This document shows, piece by piece, positions 19,092 through 28,502 of a stretch of DNA of 64,000 bases. The notes below the pieces were generated by a model. That model was not told where the DNA came from and did no database searches. It saw nothing but the letters and a program-made list of their open reading frames with translations. The DNA comes from Planifilum fimeticola (GTDB lineage: Bacteria > Bacillota > Bacilli > Thermoactinomycetales > DSM-44946). The DNA is taken from NCBI RefSeq assembly GCF_003001905.1, contig NZ_PVNE01000003.1, forward strand, positions 62,001 through 126,000. The letters run 5' to 3'. The translations under genes were made by a program, and so were the position numbers. Positions within the stretch are counted from its first letter, which is position 1, and every line of letters begins with the position of its first letter.

Positions 19092-20315
19092 TTACCCTGC
19101 AATGCGACCAAATTTTTCCCTCCTCTCGCGGCCAAAAGCCCCCAAGTCCACCACCCTGCGGATGCCGATGGCGGACAGGAAACAGAGGGCGCCGATCAGA
19201 TAAAACATCACATCGCCGCCCCAGGCGACATAGACGGCCGAACCGAAGGCGGGCCCCAGGCTCCGTCCCACTCCCCACTGGAGGCCGAAGACGGCGAAAT
19301 AGCGCCCCCGCAGATGCTCCGGCGCGATGCGGGCCACCACCTTGTTGGTGTGCGGAAGCCCCAACATCTCCGCCAGGGTGAAGGCGACCTCCGCCGCGAT
19401 GAGCACGGCGAAGGAGCCGGCCCACCCGTATCCCGCCGACACCACCGTCAGCAAAAGGAACGCGACCGTCAACACCTTCCCGGAGTCGAAGCGTTCCGTC
19501 CACCCTGCGACCGCCATCTGGAACAGCAGGACCAGCGTTCCGTTCACCGTCATCAATACGGCGAACACCTTCTGATAATCGTCAAAATGATCCTTCAGGT
19601 GGATGGGCAAATTGGTATCCGCCTGACCGTAGAGAAGAGACATGGGCACGCACAGGAGCGTCAGGAGAAAAAGGGGGATGTGTTCCCGAAAGCGCCAGGT
19701 CTCCCGCCATCCTTCGCCGCCGCTTTTCGCCCCTTCGCTTCCGGCGGGTTTCGTCTCCGGAATCAGCCCCACCACGGCCGCGAAGAAGAGGAACAGCGAT
19801 GCGGAAGCCAATCCGAACACCAGGGCGGGGTTCGCCCGAAACAGGAACAGCCCCAGCATGGGCCCCGCCGCGGCCCCTGCATTGAAGGCCATGTGCAATA
19901 GGGCATATACCTCCGCCCGTCGGTTTTCCGGAACCAGATCGGCGATCTGCGCGTTGGCCGCCGGGTGGAAGAGGGACTGGCCGATTCCGCCCAGGGCGGT
20001 CAAACCGGCAAAGGCGTAAACGGAATCCGCCCACACAAATCCGGCCATGCTGACGGCCTGTATGGCGAGGGACGCCGCCATCACCGGCTTTCTCCCCGCC
20101 CTGTCCGCCCACTCCCCGGCGAACAATCCGACAATCATCGACGCCAGGGGCTGGAGAGAGACCACCAGCGCGGCCAGGAAAAGATGACCGTCCAACTTGG
20201 AGTAGAGATAAAACATCAAAAAGGGACGAATCATGAAACTGGTGATCTGCGTCAATGCCGTTCCGATGACCCGAATCCAGATGGTTCGGTCGTACCGGTT
20301 CAACCACGCCCGCAA
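19092..20315 (-). CDS. MFS transporter (drug efflux-like)
   Basis: Twelve-helix major facilitator of the inner membrane, about 407 residues. The conserved loop-2 motif is visible as GEWADRAGRKPVM, and the first helix carries RPFLMFYLYS. The best start is TTG 20315, with AAGGAAGGG seven bases upstream and the protein beginning RAWLNRYDRTIWIRVIG; the in-frame extension to 20378 adds nothing conserved. Related fold and layout to the N-terminal half of the fusion protein at 28503-30659. Substrate unknown; efflux of a drug or metabolite is a family-level guess. Confidence 0.85.
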   Translation of the reverse strand: MRAWLNRYDRTIWIRVIGTALTQITSFMIRPFLMFYLYSKLDGHLFLAALVVSLQPLASMIVGLFAGEWADRAGRKPVMAASLAIQAVSMAGFVWADSVYAFAGLTALGGIGQSLFHPAANAQIADLVPENRRAEVYALLHMAFNAGAAAGPMLGLFLFRANPALVFGLASASLFLFFAAVVGLIPETKPAGSEGAKSGGEGWRETWRFREHIPLFLLTLLCVPMSLLYGQADTNLPIHLKDHFDDYQKVFAVLMTVNGTLVLLFQMAVAGWTERFDSGKVLTVAFLLLTVVSAGYGWAGSFAVLIAAEVAFTLAEMLGLPHTNKVVARIAPEHLRGRYFAVFGLQWGVGRSLGPAFGSAVYVAWGGDVMFYLIGALCFLSAIGIRRVVDLGAFGRERREKFGRIAG

Positions 20316-20438
20316 CGGAATCCCTTCCTTCAAAAAAGTTGAAATCCCGAGGGAAATCTTCCCCCGGGATACAAACATATGTTTGGATTTCTTGGGGAAT
20401 AGTCATATTTTACACAGGAATCCTCCAATTGTAAACCC

Positions 20439-20888
20439 TCATGATCGCCGCAACTCCTTCCAACGACTCAGGGGAACGACGCCGAGCTCCGGACGGGGTT
20501 CATCCGGCAAAAGGGCGATATACTCGAGGCTGTGCCCGTCCGGGTCCCTGAAATATACCGATGCGGCGGGCATCCAGGCGTGAACGGAGGGCTCGGCTTC
20601 CGGATTGCCGAAAAAGTCCCGGGAGGCGATCCCCCGTTCCTGCAAAAAAGCCGCCGCCCTTTCGATCTCCTCCGGCGTGACGGAAAAGGCAACATGCCCG
20701 CGATGGATCTCCTCCTTTTCCCACAGGCCGATCATGTGCCGCTTCCCCTGACTCACCCAGAGAAAGGCGATTCTCCGCTCCGGATCCCTAAAGGCCAACC
20801 GGAAACCCAGCTTTTTCGTGTAAAAATCGATGGAAGTGCGCAAATCGGACACATCCAGATGGGCCTCATACAAGCCGAGCGTATTCAT
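20439..20888 (-). CDS. VOC superfamily (glyoxalase/dioxygenase-fold) protein
   Basis: A 149-residue protein of the vicinal oxygen chelate fold with two beta-alpha-beta-beta-beta modules: residues 5-60 (GLYEAHLDVSDLRTSIDFYT) and 70-135, ending in VYFRDPDGHSLEYIAL. His11, His69 (RGHVAF) and Glu (SLEYI) supply a typical metal site. FosX, glyoxalase and catechol dioxygenase relatives share this pattern, so the reaction is not assignable. ATG 20888 has GGAGGG six bases upstream; the preceding ATGs overlap the ribosome site. Confidence 0.85.
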   Translation of the reverse strand: MNTLGLYEAHLDVSDLRTSIDFYTKKLGFRLAFRDPERRIAFLWVSQGKRHMIGLWEKEEIHRGHVAFSVTPEEIERAAAFLQERGIASRDFFGNPEAEPSVHAWMPAASVYFRDPDGHSLEYIALLPDEPRPELGVVPLSRWKELRRS

Positions 20889-21355
20889 GATCATCCCTCC
20901 AAGACAGGATTATCGGCATAGATCGGATACCCAAAAACCAAAAATAATAAACATATTAGTATATTAAATTTGATAAAAGCTCCGCTTCGTCCGATCCCGG
21001 CCCGATATTCACGACGATGGCATGACAGGACGTGAGCATACAACAATCCCCGATTCGCCCCCTAAAAAGGGGAACCTTTCAATCAGATGGGGGTTTTTCA
21101 ACACGGCTCCCGGAGACAGCAGCAGAAAAAACAAGGACATGACAGCATCATCTGACCTTGAATTCTCCGCTTCTCGCCGTTTTCGCTTTCACTTCGTTAC
21201 TACAGAGCTTTTCCGCCGCAAGCCGTTTTTGAGAGATGGGTTCTTCGCCGGAAGAAGGTTGAAACATGTTTCAACCGATTCTTCTGCTGTGGAAAAGCGA
21301 AACGGCATTCAGCTACCATGAGATAGGAGAGGAAGCTGCAGAGGAGGAGATTTTC
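20889..21355. other. Intergenic region between divergent VOC and FAD oxidoreductase genes
   Basis: A 467-bp gap without a convincing gene. It has an AT-rich block (about 20930-20985) unlike the rest of the window, and the 20-bp perfect palindrome at 21257-21276. Open frames here lack Shine-Dalgarno sequences and show no protein-like composition. Confidence 0.6.
21257..21276. promoter_or_regulatory. 20-bp perfect palindrome (candidate operator)
   Basis: GGTTGAAACATGTTTCAACC is self-complementary over its full length, with looser GAAGAA/TTCTTC symmetry outside. It lies 80 bp before the FAD oxidoreductase start codon and is not followed by a T run, so an operator is likelier than a terminator. 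Confidence 0.6.
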
Positions 21356-22689
21356 GTGGTAAAGCCGTATGACGTGGTTGTGGTCGGCGGAGGCCCGGCG
21401 GGGCTGAACGCCGCCATCGCCGCAGGCCGTAAGGATAAAAAGGTCCTGTTGATCGAACGCTACGGGTTTTTGGGCGGGATGTCCACCATTGCAGGCGTTT
21501 ACCCGTGGATGACGTTTCACACGGAAAGCGGGGAACAGGTGATCAAGGGAATCGCGGAGGAGATCGTCCAACGGCTCATGGCACGCGGTGCATCTCCGGG
21601 ACACCTTCGTGACACCTGCGGATTTGTTTACAGCGTCACCCCTTACGATCCCGAAGTGTACAAGGTGCTCGCCGTGGAAATGCTCAAGGAAGCGGGAGTC
21701 GATCTGCTCGTCCACAGTTTCGTCGACACGGTCACCGCAGTGGATGGAGAGATCCAAGAGATCGAAATCACATCCAAATCGGGTCGTCAAAAAGTACGGG
21801 GGAAAATCTTCATCGATGCCACCGGGGATGCCGATGTGGCGTTTTTGGCGGGAGCCCCCACGATCATGGGTCGCGAGGGGGATCAAAAAACCCAGCCGAT
21901 GACCATGAAGTTTCGAATGCGGGGGGTCGATTTAGCCAAAGTCAAGGAGCAGATCTTGAAAAATCCGGACAACTTTTATCCGAAAACCCCTATTGCGGAG
22001 CTTAGGGATCTGCCCCTCACCGCCGTACAGGGCTTCTACAAAGAATGGGAAGAAGCCGGGTTGCCCATCAACCGCGATCAAGTCCTTTTCTTCACCGGCC
22101 CCGCCGAAGATGAAGTGCTTGTCAACATGACGCGGGTTCAGGATTTGGATGCGACAAAGGTGGATGACCTGACAAAAGCGGAATATGAGGGCCGCAAACA
22201 AGTGTTGATGGTGGCGGATTTCCTGAAAAAGCGGATCCCCGGCTTTGAACGGGCGTCGATCTCCAGCACGGCGGCCCAGATCGGCATTCGCGAATCGCGG
22301 CGAATCGTGGGCGAGTACATCCTCACCCAGGACGATGTGATCAACGGGAGAAAGTTTGAGGAAGCGATCGCCAAAAGCGGCTATCCGATCGATATCCATG
22401 CCCCCAGCGGAAAAGGGATGCAAATCGCCTGGGTGGAGGGAGACGGCTCCTTCGATATTCCGTACGGCTGTCTCGTCCCCAAAAAAGTAAACAATTGCTT
22501 GTCGCCGGCCGCTGTATGTCGGCGACCCACGAAGCGATCGCGGCCACGCGGCTGACCCCGAGCGCGATGGCCACCGGTCAAGCCGCCGGAACCGCCGCAG
22601 CCCTCGCCTTGACGCAAAATACCATCCCGAAGGAAATTGACGTAAAGGAGCTGCAAAAGCAGCTGATCGCGGATGGCGCTGTTTTATAG
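21356..22689 (+). pseudogene. FAD-dependent oxidoreductase, frameshifted near its 3' end
   Basis: Flavoprotein of the FAD_oxidored family (GlpD/succinate dehydrogenase-like fold). From GTG 21356 (GAGGAGGAG eight bases upstream) it starts with the dinucleotide-binding segment VVVVGGGPAGLNAAIAAGRK and continues through FIDATGDADVAFLAG. At about 22494 the frame breaks: after CLVPKKVNN the original frame ends at 22555, while homology continues one base out of phase as LVAGRCMSATHEAIAATR to the stop at 22689. Restoring one base in AACAATTGCTTG gives about 444 residues including the C-terminal FAD contact. A genuine inactivation or an assembly error are both possible; a proper terminator follows. 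Confidence 0.8.
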
Positions 22690-22702
22690 AAATCAATGAA
22701 AA

Positions 22703-22741
22703 GCGCACGTCCCCACCTCCCGCGGCGGACGTGCGCCTTTA
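22703..22741 (+). terminator. Terminator of the FAD oxidoreductase gene
   Basis: Stem GCGCACGTCC (22703-22712) and GGACGTGCGC (22727-22736), then CTTTATTT, 14 bp beyond the stop codon. Confidence 0.8.
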
Positions 22742-22801
22742 TTTGCGGACGGAACGGATAAAAGATCTGACCGTTCATGCGAAAAAACGCGAACCACAAT
22801 C

Positions 22802-22835
22802 AAAAAACTCCCCGAGGCTTCTGCCTTCGGGGAGT
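22802..22835 (-). terminator. Terminator of fadF
   Basis: Stem ACTCCCCGA (22807-22815) and TCGGGGAGT (22827-22835), followed on the minus strand by TTTTTG, 27 bp beyond the stop codon. Confidence 0.85.
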
Positions 22836-22861
22836 TTGTACGGGCGGGGGGAAGGGAGCAA

Positions 22862-24958
22862 TCAGTGAACCCCCTCCGCCTGTTCCGCTTTGTCGTCGAA
22901 GTCGACGGCCATCTCCAGCACCTCGGCCACATCCATCGTCTTCACCTGATCTTCCACTTCTTTCGCCTTGGTGCCGTCGCTCAGCATGGTGAGGCAGTAG
23001 GGACAAGCGCTGCCGATCAGGCTGGGGCGGACGGCGAGGGCCTGTTCCGTCCGGGCCGTATTGATTCGGACGCCCTCCCTTTCCTCCATCCACATCATGC
23101 CGCCTCCGGCACCGCAGCACATGGCGTTTTCGCGGGTGCGCTCCATCTCCACCAGCTCGATGCCGGGAATCGACTGCAGGATGTACCGGGGCGCGTCGTA
23201 CTCGTCGTTGTAGCGGCCCAGGTAGCAGGAATCGTGATAGGTGACCCGTTCCTTCACTTCCTTGGTCGGACGGATCCGCCCTTCCCGGATCAATTTCGCC
23301 AAAATCTGGGTATGATGGTAAACCTCCGCCTCAAAGCCCAGGTCGGGGTATTCGTTCTTAAAGACATTGTAGGCGTGGGGATCCAGGGTGATGATCTTCT
23401 TCACATTGTACTTTTCAAACTGCTGGATGTTGTCCATCGCCAGTTGCTGGAACAGGAACTCGTTCCCCATGCGCCGGGCGGTATCTCCGGAGTTTTTCTC
23501 CTTTTTGCCGAGGGTGGCGAACTTGACCCCCGCATGGTGCAGGAGGCGCACCAGGGCGCGGGTGATCTTCTGGCTCCGGTTGTCGTAGGAGCCCATCGAA
23601 CCGACCCAAAGCAGGTATTCGAAATCCTTCTGCTCCTTCACCGTGGGAACCGGTACATCCAGCTCCTCCGTCCAGTTGTAGCGGTCCTTTTTGCTGATTC
23701 CCCAGGGATTGCCCTGGCGCTCGATGTTCTGGAAGGTCCGGGCCGCCTCGGCGGGCATGTTCCCCTCCGTCAGCACCAGGTAGCGCCGCATGTCGATGAT
23801 CTTTTCCACGTGTTCGTTCATCACCGGACAGGCGTCTTCGCAGTTCCGGCAGGTGGTGCAGGCCCACAGCTCCGTCTCGGTGATCACGTCGCCGACCAGA
23901 TTGATCGGGTAGTTGTAGGAACCGTCCTCCTCCCGGGTCACTTCCACTCCCAGGGCGGCTTGGTTGGCTTCGCTGAAGGCGAAGGCCGGCATCCAGGGAG
24001 AACGGGAGGTGATGGCCGCCCCCTTGGCGGTCAGATGGTTCCGCATCTTCACGATCAGGTCCATCGGCGACAGCATCTTTCCGGTTCCCGAGGCGGGGCA
24101 GACATTGGTGCAGCGGCCGCATTCGACGCAGGCATACAGATCGATCAGTTGCTTCTGGTCAAAATCCTCAATCTTGCCCGCGCCGTAAGAGGTGGCCGAC
24201 TCATCCTCGAAGTCGATGAGGGAGGGCTTGGCCGGGGGACCCTGCCGTTTCAGGAAGGTATTGACGGGCGCCACAATCAGGTGGAAGTGCTTCGACTGAG
24301 GCACATACACCAGGAAGGAGAACAGGATCAGGGCATGGGCCCACCAGAACACATAGAACAGCACCGCCGCCGCTTCCTCGGACAGCCAGGGGGCAAAGGG
24401 TGCCGCGATCAGGGAGGAAATCGGCGTCGCCCAGGAGGCCGTATGCCCCAGCCACAGCTGTTCAAAGGCGGCGGACAGCAGGATGGACAGCATCAAGGAG
24501 GTGAGGAACCAGATCACCAGCCCCGCTTTCCATCCCCGCTTCAACCGCGGAAGTTTCTCGATAAACCGCCGGTAATAGGCGTACAAAGCCGCCAGCAGAA
24601 CGGCAAAGACCGTGATCTCCTGCAGAAGGGTGAACACCGGATAAGCGGGAACCGGCAGATGGTAACCCGGCGCCAACCCTTTGATGAACAGGTCGATCGC
24701 TCCGAATTGGATGATGATAAAACCGTAAAACATGACCACGTGCATGATCCCGCTCTTCTTGTCCTTGAGCAGTTTGCGCTGGCCGAAGACGTTCACCCAC
24801 ACCTCGTTCAACCGGTTCTGCAGATCTTTCTTCAGATTGGCCGGCTTTCCGAGACGGATGAAGGTGTACCGGCTGTACACCACGTGAGCGAAGAGATAAA
24901 CGGCATATCCCGCAACCGTGAGAAATGCGATAAGGTTGATCACTTCCAAGAGGGTCAC
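22862..24958 (-). CDS. fadF: FadF-type iron-sulfur electron-transfer oxidoreductase
   Basis: Membrane-bound Fe-S protein thought to take electrons from acyl-CoA dehydrogenase/ETF to quinone. The 698-residue protein has about six N-terminal membrane helices (to about residue 235), two 4Fe-4S motifs (CVECGRCTNVCP and CTTCRNCEDACP) and the C-terminal heterodisulfide-reductase-like CCG domains (DSCYLGRYN, MCCGAGGGMMW, SACPYCLTM). GTG 24958 is preceded by AAAGGAGTGACACC. It matches B. subtilis FadF (YwjF), which lies beside acdA-rpoE-pyrG there; here 10-20 kb of other genes separate them. A FadR-like operator overlaps its promoter (25117-25145). It complements the acyl-CoA dehydrogenases at 10672-13164. 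Confidence 0.9.
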   Translation of the reverse strand: MTLLEVINLIAFLTVAGYAVYLFAHVVYSRYTFIRLGKPANLKKDLQNRLNEVWVNVFGQRKLLKDKKSGIMHVVMFYGFIIIQFGAIDLFIKGLAPGYHLPVPAYPVFTLLQEITVFAVLLAALYAYYRRFIEKLPRLKRGWKAGLVIWFLTSLMLSILLSAAFEQLWLGHTASWATPISSLIAAPFAPWLSEEAAAVLFYVFWWAHALILFSFLVYVPQSKHFHLIVAPVNTFLKRQGPPAKPSLIDFEDESATSYGAGKIEDFDQKQLIDLYACVECGRCTNVCPASGTGKMLSPMDLIVKMRNHLTAKGAAITSRSPWMPAFAFSEANQAALGVEVTREEDGSYNYPINLVGDVITETELWACTTCRNCEDACPVMNEHVEKIIDMRRYLVLTEGNMPAEAARTFQNIERQGNPWGISKKDRYNWTEELDVPVPTVKEQKDFEYLLWVGSMGSYDNRSQKITRALVRLLHHAGVKFATLGKKEKNSGDTARRMGNEFLFQQLAMDNIQQFEKYNVKKIITLDPHAYNVFKNEYPDLGFEAEVYHHTQILAKLIREGRIRPTKEVKERVTYHDSCYLGRYNDEYDAPRYILQSIPGIELVEMERTRENAMCCGAGGGMMWMEEREGVRINTARTEQALAVRPSLIGSACPYCLTMLSDGTKAKEVEDQVKTMDVAEVLEMAVDFDDKAEQAEGVH

Positions 24959-25378
24959 CGGTGTCACTCCTTTCACTCTTTATGCGGGACCGCACGGATT
25001 GGGCCGTTCGTGCGCAATGCGGCACGGCTCTCCTTTCATGGTTTCCCGAGCACTTCGAAAACGGGCCTTGCTGCGGATTTCGTTCTGCGTTTTCAAAAAC
25101 GTCGCGTTTGCAACAAATTATACCACAAAATGAGTGGTCATTCATTCACTTTTTTCTCCCGCCGAAATGAAACCCTTTTCATCGTACTCGGATTTGCCGT
25201 TCTTGTCGAGGGGAAGGAAGAAAAAGGCTTTTGAAGGGGATTTCCCGACCGGCCCGAGATGGGTCCGATTCCGCGGCGGCGAGCGCTCCGGCGCATGAAA
25301 ATCCGTCCGGGTCCACACACTACAGAGACAGGACGCCGCTCTTCCCGGTGCGGGAGTTTTTTGGCGAGGTGGTCTATA
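24959..25378. other. Intergenic region between fadF and the lipoprotein gene
   Basis: A 420-bp gap between divergent genes. It contains the fadF promoter and FadR-like operator (25117-25145) and a leader of about 150 bases; no gene or terminator is visible. Confidence 0.6.
25117..25145 (-). promoter_or_regulatory. fadF promoter with FadR-like operator
   Basis: Minus-strand -10 TATAAT at 25122-25117. The palindrome TGAGTG-GT-CATTCA (25131-25144) fills the spacer and the -35 position. It agrees with the FadR boxes of Bacillus (TGAATGA...TCATTCA type), and fadF is a known FadR target in B. subtilis. The -35 itself is weak. Confidence 0.6.
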
Positions 25379-25858
25379 TTGCGGAAGCCTTGGTCTGCTG
25401 TTTGGTTGATCTTAACGGCGGTTTTCCTGTGGACGGGATGCAGGTCCAATGACCTCTCCGACGCGGAGCAGACCGCGGTCCAGTTTTACAAGGCCGTCTG
25501 GGTCCAGGGGGACCTGGAACGGGCCGCAGCCATGCTGAAGGATCAAAAGAAGGCGGAGGACCTGAGGTGGCGCGTGGAGGAAACCCGAAAAATCCGCCCT
25601 TCCAATTCCGCCATCTTCATCACCGAATCGCCCCAGGATCCTCACATCCAACCCGGGCTGAAAACCTACCTGATCTACCGCGAGGCGGACAAAAAGGATT
25701 ACATGGTGAAAGTGAGAAATGTCGGTGGAAAGTGGCGGGTGATCTCCTTCAAGCAGAGTTACAGCCTCAAGCGCGGCGGATACAACAGCTTCGAAACCTA
25801 TGAGCGGCTCAGTTACGAACATCCCCACACCGACTGGAAAAAGATCGAAAACCCCTGA
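25379..25858 (+). CDS. Putative lipoprotein of unknown function
   Basis: From TTG 25379 (GAGGTGG six bases upstream) the 159-residue protein has a lipoprotein signal: basic start, hydrophobic span, lipobox LWTGC with Cys21 as the lipidated residue. The mature part is about 138 residues with a fold resembling DUF4878/NTF2-like lipoproteins (DAEQTAVQFYKAVWVQGDLE, later VRNVGGKWRVISFK); that match is from general appearance only. It is monocistronic, convergent with the M14 peptidase gene. The in-frame extension to 25259 is arginine-rich and not protein-like. Confidence 0.7.
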   Translation: MRKPWSAVWLILTAVFLWTGCRSNDLSDAEQTAVQFYKAVWVQGDLERAAAMLKDQKKAEDLRWRVEETRKIRPSNSAIFITESPQDPHIQPGLKTYLIYREADKKDYMVKVRNVGGKWRVISFKQSYSLKRGGYNSFETYERLSYEHPHTDWKKIENP

Positions 25859-25869
25859 TTCAAAGCGAC

Positions 25870-25895
25870 GGGGCGGAATCGATGGATTCCGCCCC
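25870..25895. terminator. Bidirectional terminator between lipoprotein and M14 peptidase genes
   Basis: Perfect 11-bp stem GGGGCGGAATC/GATTCCGCCCC with a GATG loop, followed on the plus strand by GTTTCCCTC. It lies in the 45-bp gap between convergent genes and could stop both. Confidence 0.7.
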
Positions 25896-25903
25896 GTTTC
25901 CCT

Positions 25904-28318
25904 CTATTTTCGGATGATGTAGGTGGCCCGCCGGTCATTCTTCCCTTTTCCGCCCGGATCGTAATGGTTCTCGATGTTTCCGGCCATGTCCACCGCGAAC
26001 CAGCGGATGGTGGTCGTCTTGTCGATCGTGAGGGTCTCCGCCCCTTCCCGCAAGCCGGCGGCTTTCAGCTTGGCCGATCGGAAGGTGGGTCGGCTGCCGT
26101 CCAGAGTGTAATAGATGGTGACCGGCTCGCTCGATTCAAAGCGAACCTCGACCGGCCCCTTGTGGACTCCGGGGCGGGGAACCGTCCGGGTTTGGGGCGG
26201 CTTCCTGTCCTTCCCGTAGTCCCTGGCCACGCGGAAAAGTTCGATCAAACCGTCGCTGAATTCCATCGCCTCTTCATGTCCTTCGGAGAACGGCGGCTGG
26301 AAACCGACGGACCGCCAACGCTTGGCTTCCGGATCCCACCGGTCGGCTCCCACTTCAAAGTTCCAGGCGAAAATCCCCCGCTCATACCACAGCTGGTCCG
26401 CCGAATTGCCCGCCGCGGAATAGAGGACATCCACCACCGGACCCGTCTGGCCGGGCAGGATGACCGTGCCCCGGTGCTCCTTGATCGCGGCCAAAATGCG
26501 CTCCGAAGCGGCCCAGAAGAAGGCCTCTTCACCCGGGTCCGGCCGTTTCAGCGTCTCCCGCCCTTCCGGTTTGTAGGCTCCGGGAGACCACATGAAATAG
26601 CCGCCGTAGCTGTGGATGTTCATGGCAAACTTGATGTTCGCATGCTTCTCGGCGAGCGCGATCACGTTCCGGCTCTCCGGTTCGGACAACTTGCCCGCGC
26701 CGGCGTACACCTGGCTCAAGCAGTCGCCGGAGGCGCCGACGAATCCGTCGAAGAAGGACCCGACCGCGTAATTCCGATTGACATCCACCCCCCACTGGTT
26801 GCGCAACTCGGGATCCGACCGCTCTTCACCGCAATGATTCACCATGTTTTTTCGCTGCATGTTGTAGTCGTAGAAGCTGTAATGGGCGCCGTCCGGATTG
26901 ACGGAGGGGATGATGAAGATGTCGAGGTTGTCGACCAGCTTCCGCGTTTCCTTGTCGTGGGCGTAATTGCGGAGAAGCCGCTCCGCCGTCTCCACCGCCA
27001 CCAAGGGCGTCACCCATTCCCGGGCGTGCTCCTGGGCGTATGCCAGCACCCCCGTCCGGGAACCGTCGCGGTGTTTCCCGATGCGGATCGCCTTGACGGT
27101 AAAGGGGTCCCGGGAAATGTGGTCCGGAGCCTCCAGGTGATCCGTCAAGGGCGTCGCCTCCTGGGGCTCCACCCGGCCACTGCCCGGATTGCCCCGGTAG
27201 GTGTGGGCCGTCACCCACCGGCCCGCCCGGTCATTCAGGGCGGCGGCCACCTCCGCGGCGCTGCTGACCGGTGAGCCGGAGGCGTCGGTGGCCAGCTCCA
27301 CGGTGATGAGATGATCCTTCACCCGGACGGTGAGGGGATGATTGGGCTTCCCGGGATGGACGGCCTCAACCGCCAACCGGTTGCCGCCTTCGTGCCCCCA
27401 CGCCCGGGAGGTGATCACCACCTTGGCGTCATCCTGGCTGCCCAGCACGGCTTGGGCTTTTCTCCGGTACCCGTTCGTCTTATACGGCAGTTCGATGATC
27501 TCCGCCAAGTGCGGATATTCCCGCGCCAGGCGCTCGATCCGCTCCATCGCTTCGGTGGGAGTCATGTAGTGGCTGATGAAATCCTTCACGTAGTGGGGAG
27601 AGGGTTTCTTCGGCCCTTTCCCCGGCCACTCCTTCACCTTCGCCTCGGCACCGCCCCCTTGGCTGCTCGTCACCTGCACGGACGATGGCCGGTGAGAGAC
27701 CGGCACCAGCATCCGGTGATACATGTAAGCTCCCGCATCGGTAAACCGCTCCATCGTCGCCTCTCCCCCGGAACCGGGCTGGGTGCCGGGACCCTTGTCC
27801 CACCGGGCGGTGAGGATCACATCGGGAACCTCCCCCGAACTGGTTTTGGCTTCCACGGAAAGAAAGGCACCCGTGTCGTTTTCGAAGTAATCCGCCCGCA
27901 GGATCTTCACCGTGTCGGCGGCGGCCGTCACCGCCCTTTTTTCGGCCAGGGCGGCCTCCCTCTCCTTCACCCGCGCACGCCATACGGAGGGAGTGTACAG
28001 GGTTTCGACCGGGCGCACCCCTTGCTTCTCCAGCTTTTTCAACTGGCTGGGCGTCACCACCACGTCCACTTCGATCCCTTCCTGCGTCCGGCGGGCATAC
28101 TCGGTCACATCCATTCCATCGGCGATCAGCCGTTCCAGGGAGGCTCGATCCGCCACGGCAACCCGGACGACGGAGGGCTCCTCTCCATCCCCGGAGGAGA
28201 CGGAATCCGGCTGGGCGGTCACATTCCCGGCAATTCCGGCGGGAACGGCCAGTCCGAATGCCAACAAGAAGATGATCACCCACAAGCCGACGCGTCGCCA
28301 AAGCTTTTCCCGTTTCAT
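25904..28318 (-). CDS. Secreted M14 zinc carboxypeptidase with C-terminal chitobiase-like domain
   Basis: Extracellular metallocarboxypeptidase of 804 residues. Signal peptide at 1-30, a propeptide-like region to about 240, then the M14 domain whose zinc ligands are His431 and Glu434 (QEHAREW) and His570 (NIHSYGG), with catalytic Glu656 (FEVGAD). An insert of roughly 70 residues (about 325-395) interrupts the M14 fold between its first strands and the zinc site. The C-terminus (about 715-790) is a CHB_HEX-type domain (EPVTIYYTLDGSRPT). ATG 28318 is preceded by GGAAGTGGGGG. It is probably a nutritional protease feeding amino-acid degradation, which suits the lysine pathway nearby (inference). 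Confidence 0.9.
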   Translation of the reverse strand: MKREKLWRRVGLWVIIFLLAFGLAVPAGIAGNVTAQPDSVSSGDGEEPSVVRVAVADRASLERLIADGMDVTEYARRTQEGIEVDVVVTPSQLKKLEKQGVRPVETLYTPSVWRARVKEREAALAEKRAVTAAADTVKILRADYFENDTGAFLSVEAKTSSGEVPDVILTARWDKGPGTQPGSGGEATMERFTDAGAYMYHRMLVPVSHRPSSVQVTSSQGGGAEAKVKEWPGKGPKKPSPHYVKDFISHYMTPTEAMERIERLAREYPHLAEIIELPYKTNGYRRKAQAVLGSQDDAKVVITSRAWGHEGGNRLAVEAVHPGKPNHPLTVRVKDHLITVELATDASGSPVSSAAEVAAALNDRAGRWVTAHTYRGNPGSGRVEPQEATPLTDHLEAPDHISRDPFTVKAIRIGKHRDGSRTGVLAYAQEHAREWVTPLVAVETAERLLRNYAHDKETRKLVDNLDIFIIPSVNPDGAHYSFYDYNMQRKNMVNHCGEERSDPELRNQWGVDVNRNYAVGSFFDGFVGASGDCLSQVYAGAGKLSEPESRNVIALAEKHANIKFAMNIHSYGGYFMWSPGAYKPEGRETLKRPDPGEEAFFWAASERILAAIKEHRGTVILPGQTGPVVDVLYSAAGNSADQLWYERGIFAWNFEVGADRWDPEAKRWRSVGFQPPFSEGHEEAMEFSDGLIELFRVARDYGKDRKPPQTRTVPRPGVHKGPVEVRFESSEPVTIYYTLDGSRPTFRSAKLKAAGLREGAETLTIDKTTTIRWFAVDMAGNIENHYDPGGKGKNDRRATYIIRK

Positions 28319-28445
28319 GAAACCCCCACTTCCTTTGACAGGCGTTCATACGGAAAGCGAACATCCCGGGACAAATGCCTCTTTCAAAAGCAAACCGGAC
28401 AAATTATTATAATGATTTCGATATTTTCGCCGATTTCCCTCCCAT

Positions 28446-28479
28446 AAAAAGAAGGCCGCGAACCGGATGGTTCTCGGCC
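28446..28479 (-). terminator. Terminator of the MFS-MltG fusion gene
   Basis: Imperfect stem GGCCGCGAACC (28454-28464), GGAT loop, GGTTCTCGGCC (28469-28479); on the minus strand it is followed by TTCTTTTTATG. It lies about 25 bp beyond the stop codon. Confidence 0.75.
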
Positions 28480-28502
28480 GATCGAGCGGAGGGCGTGGCG
28501 AT

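Noticed and set aside
22865-25234. A 789-codon plus-strand frame opposite fadF
   Set aside because: fadF with its cysteine motifs occupies the other strand; composition of this frame is typical of antisense translation.
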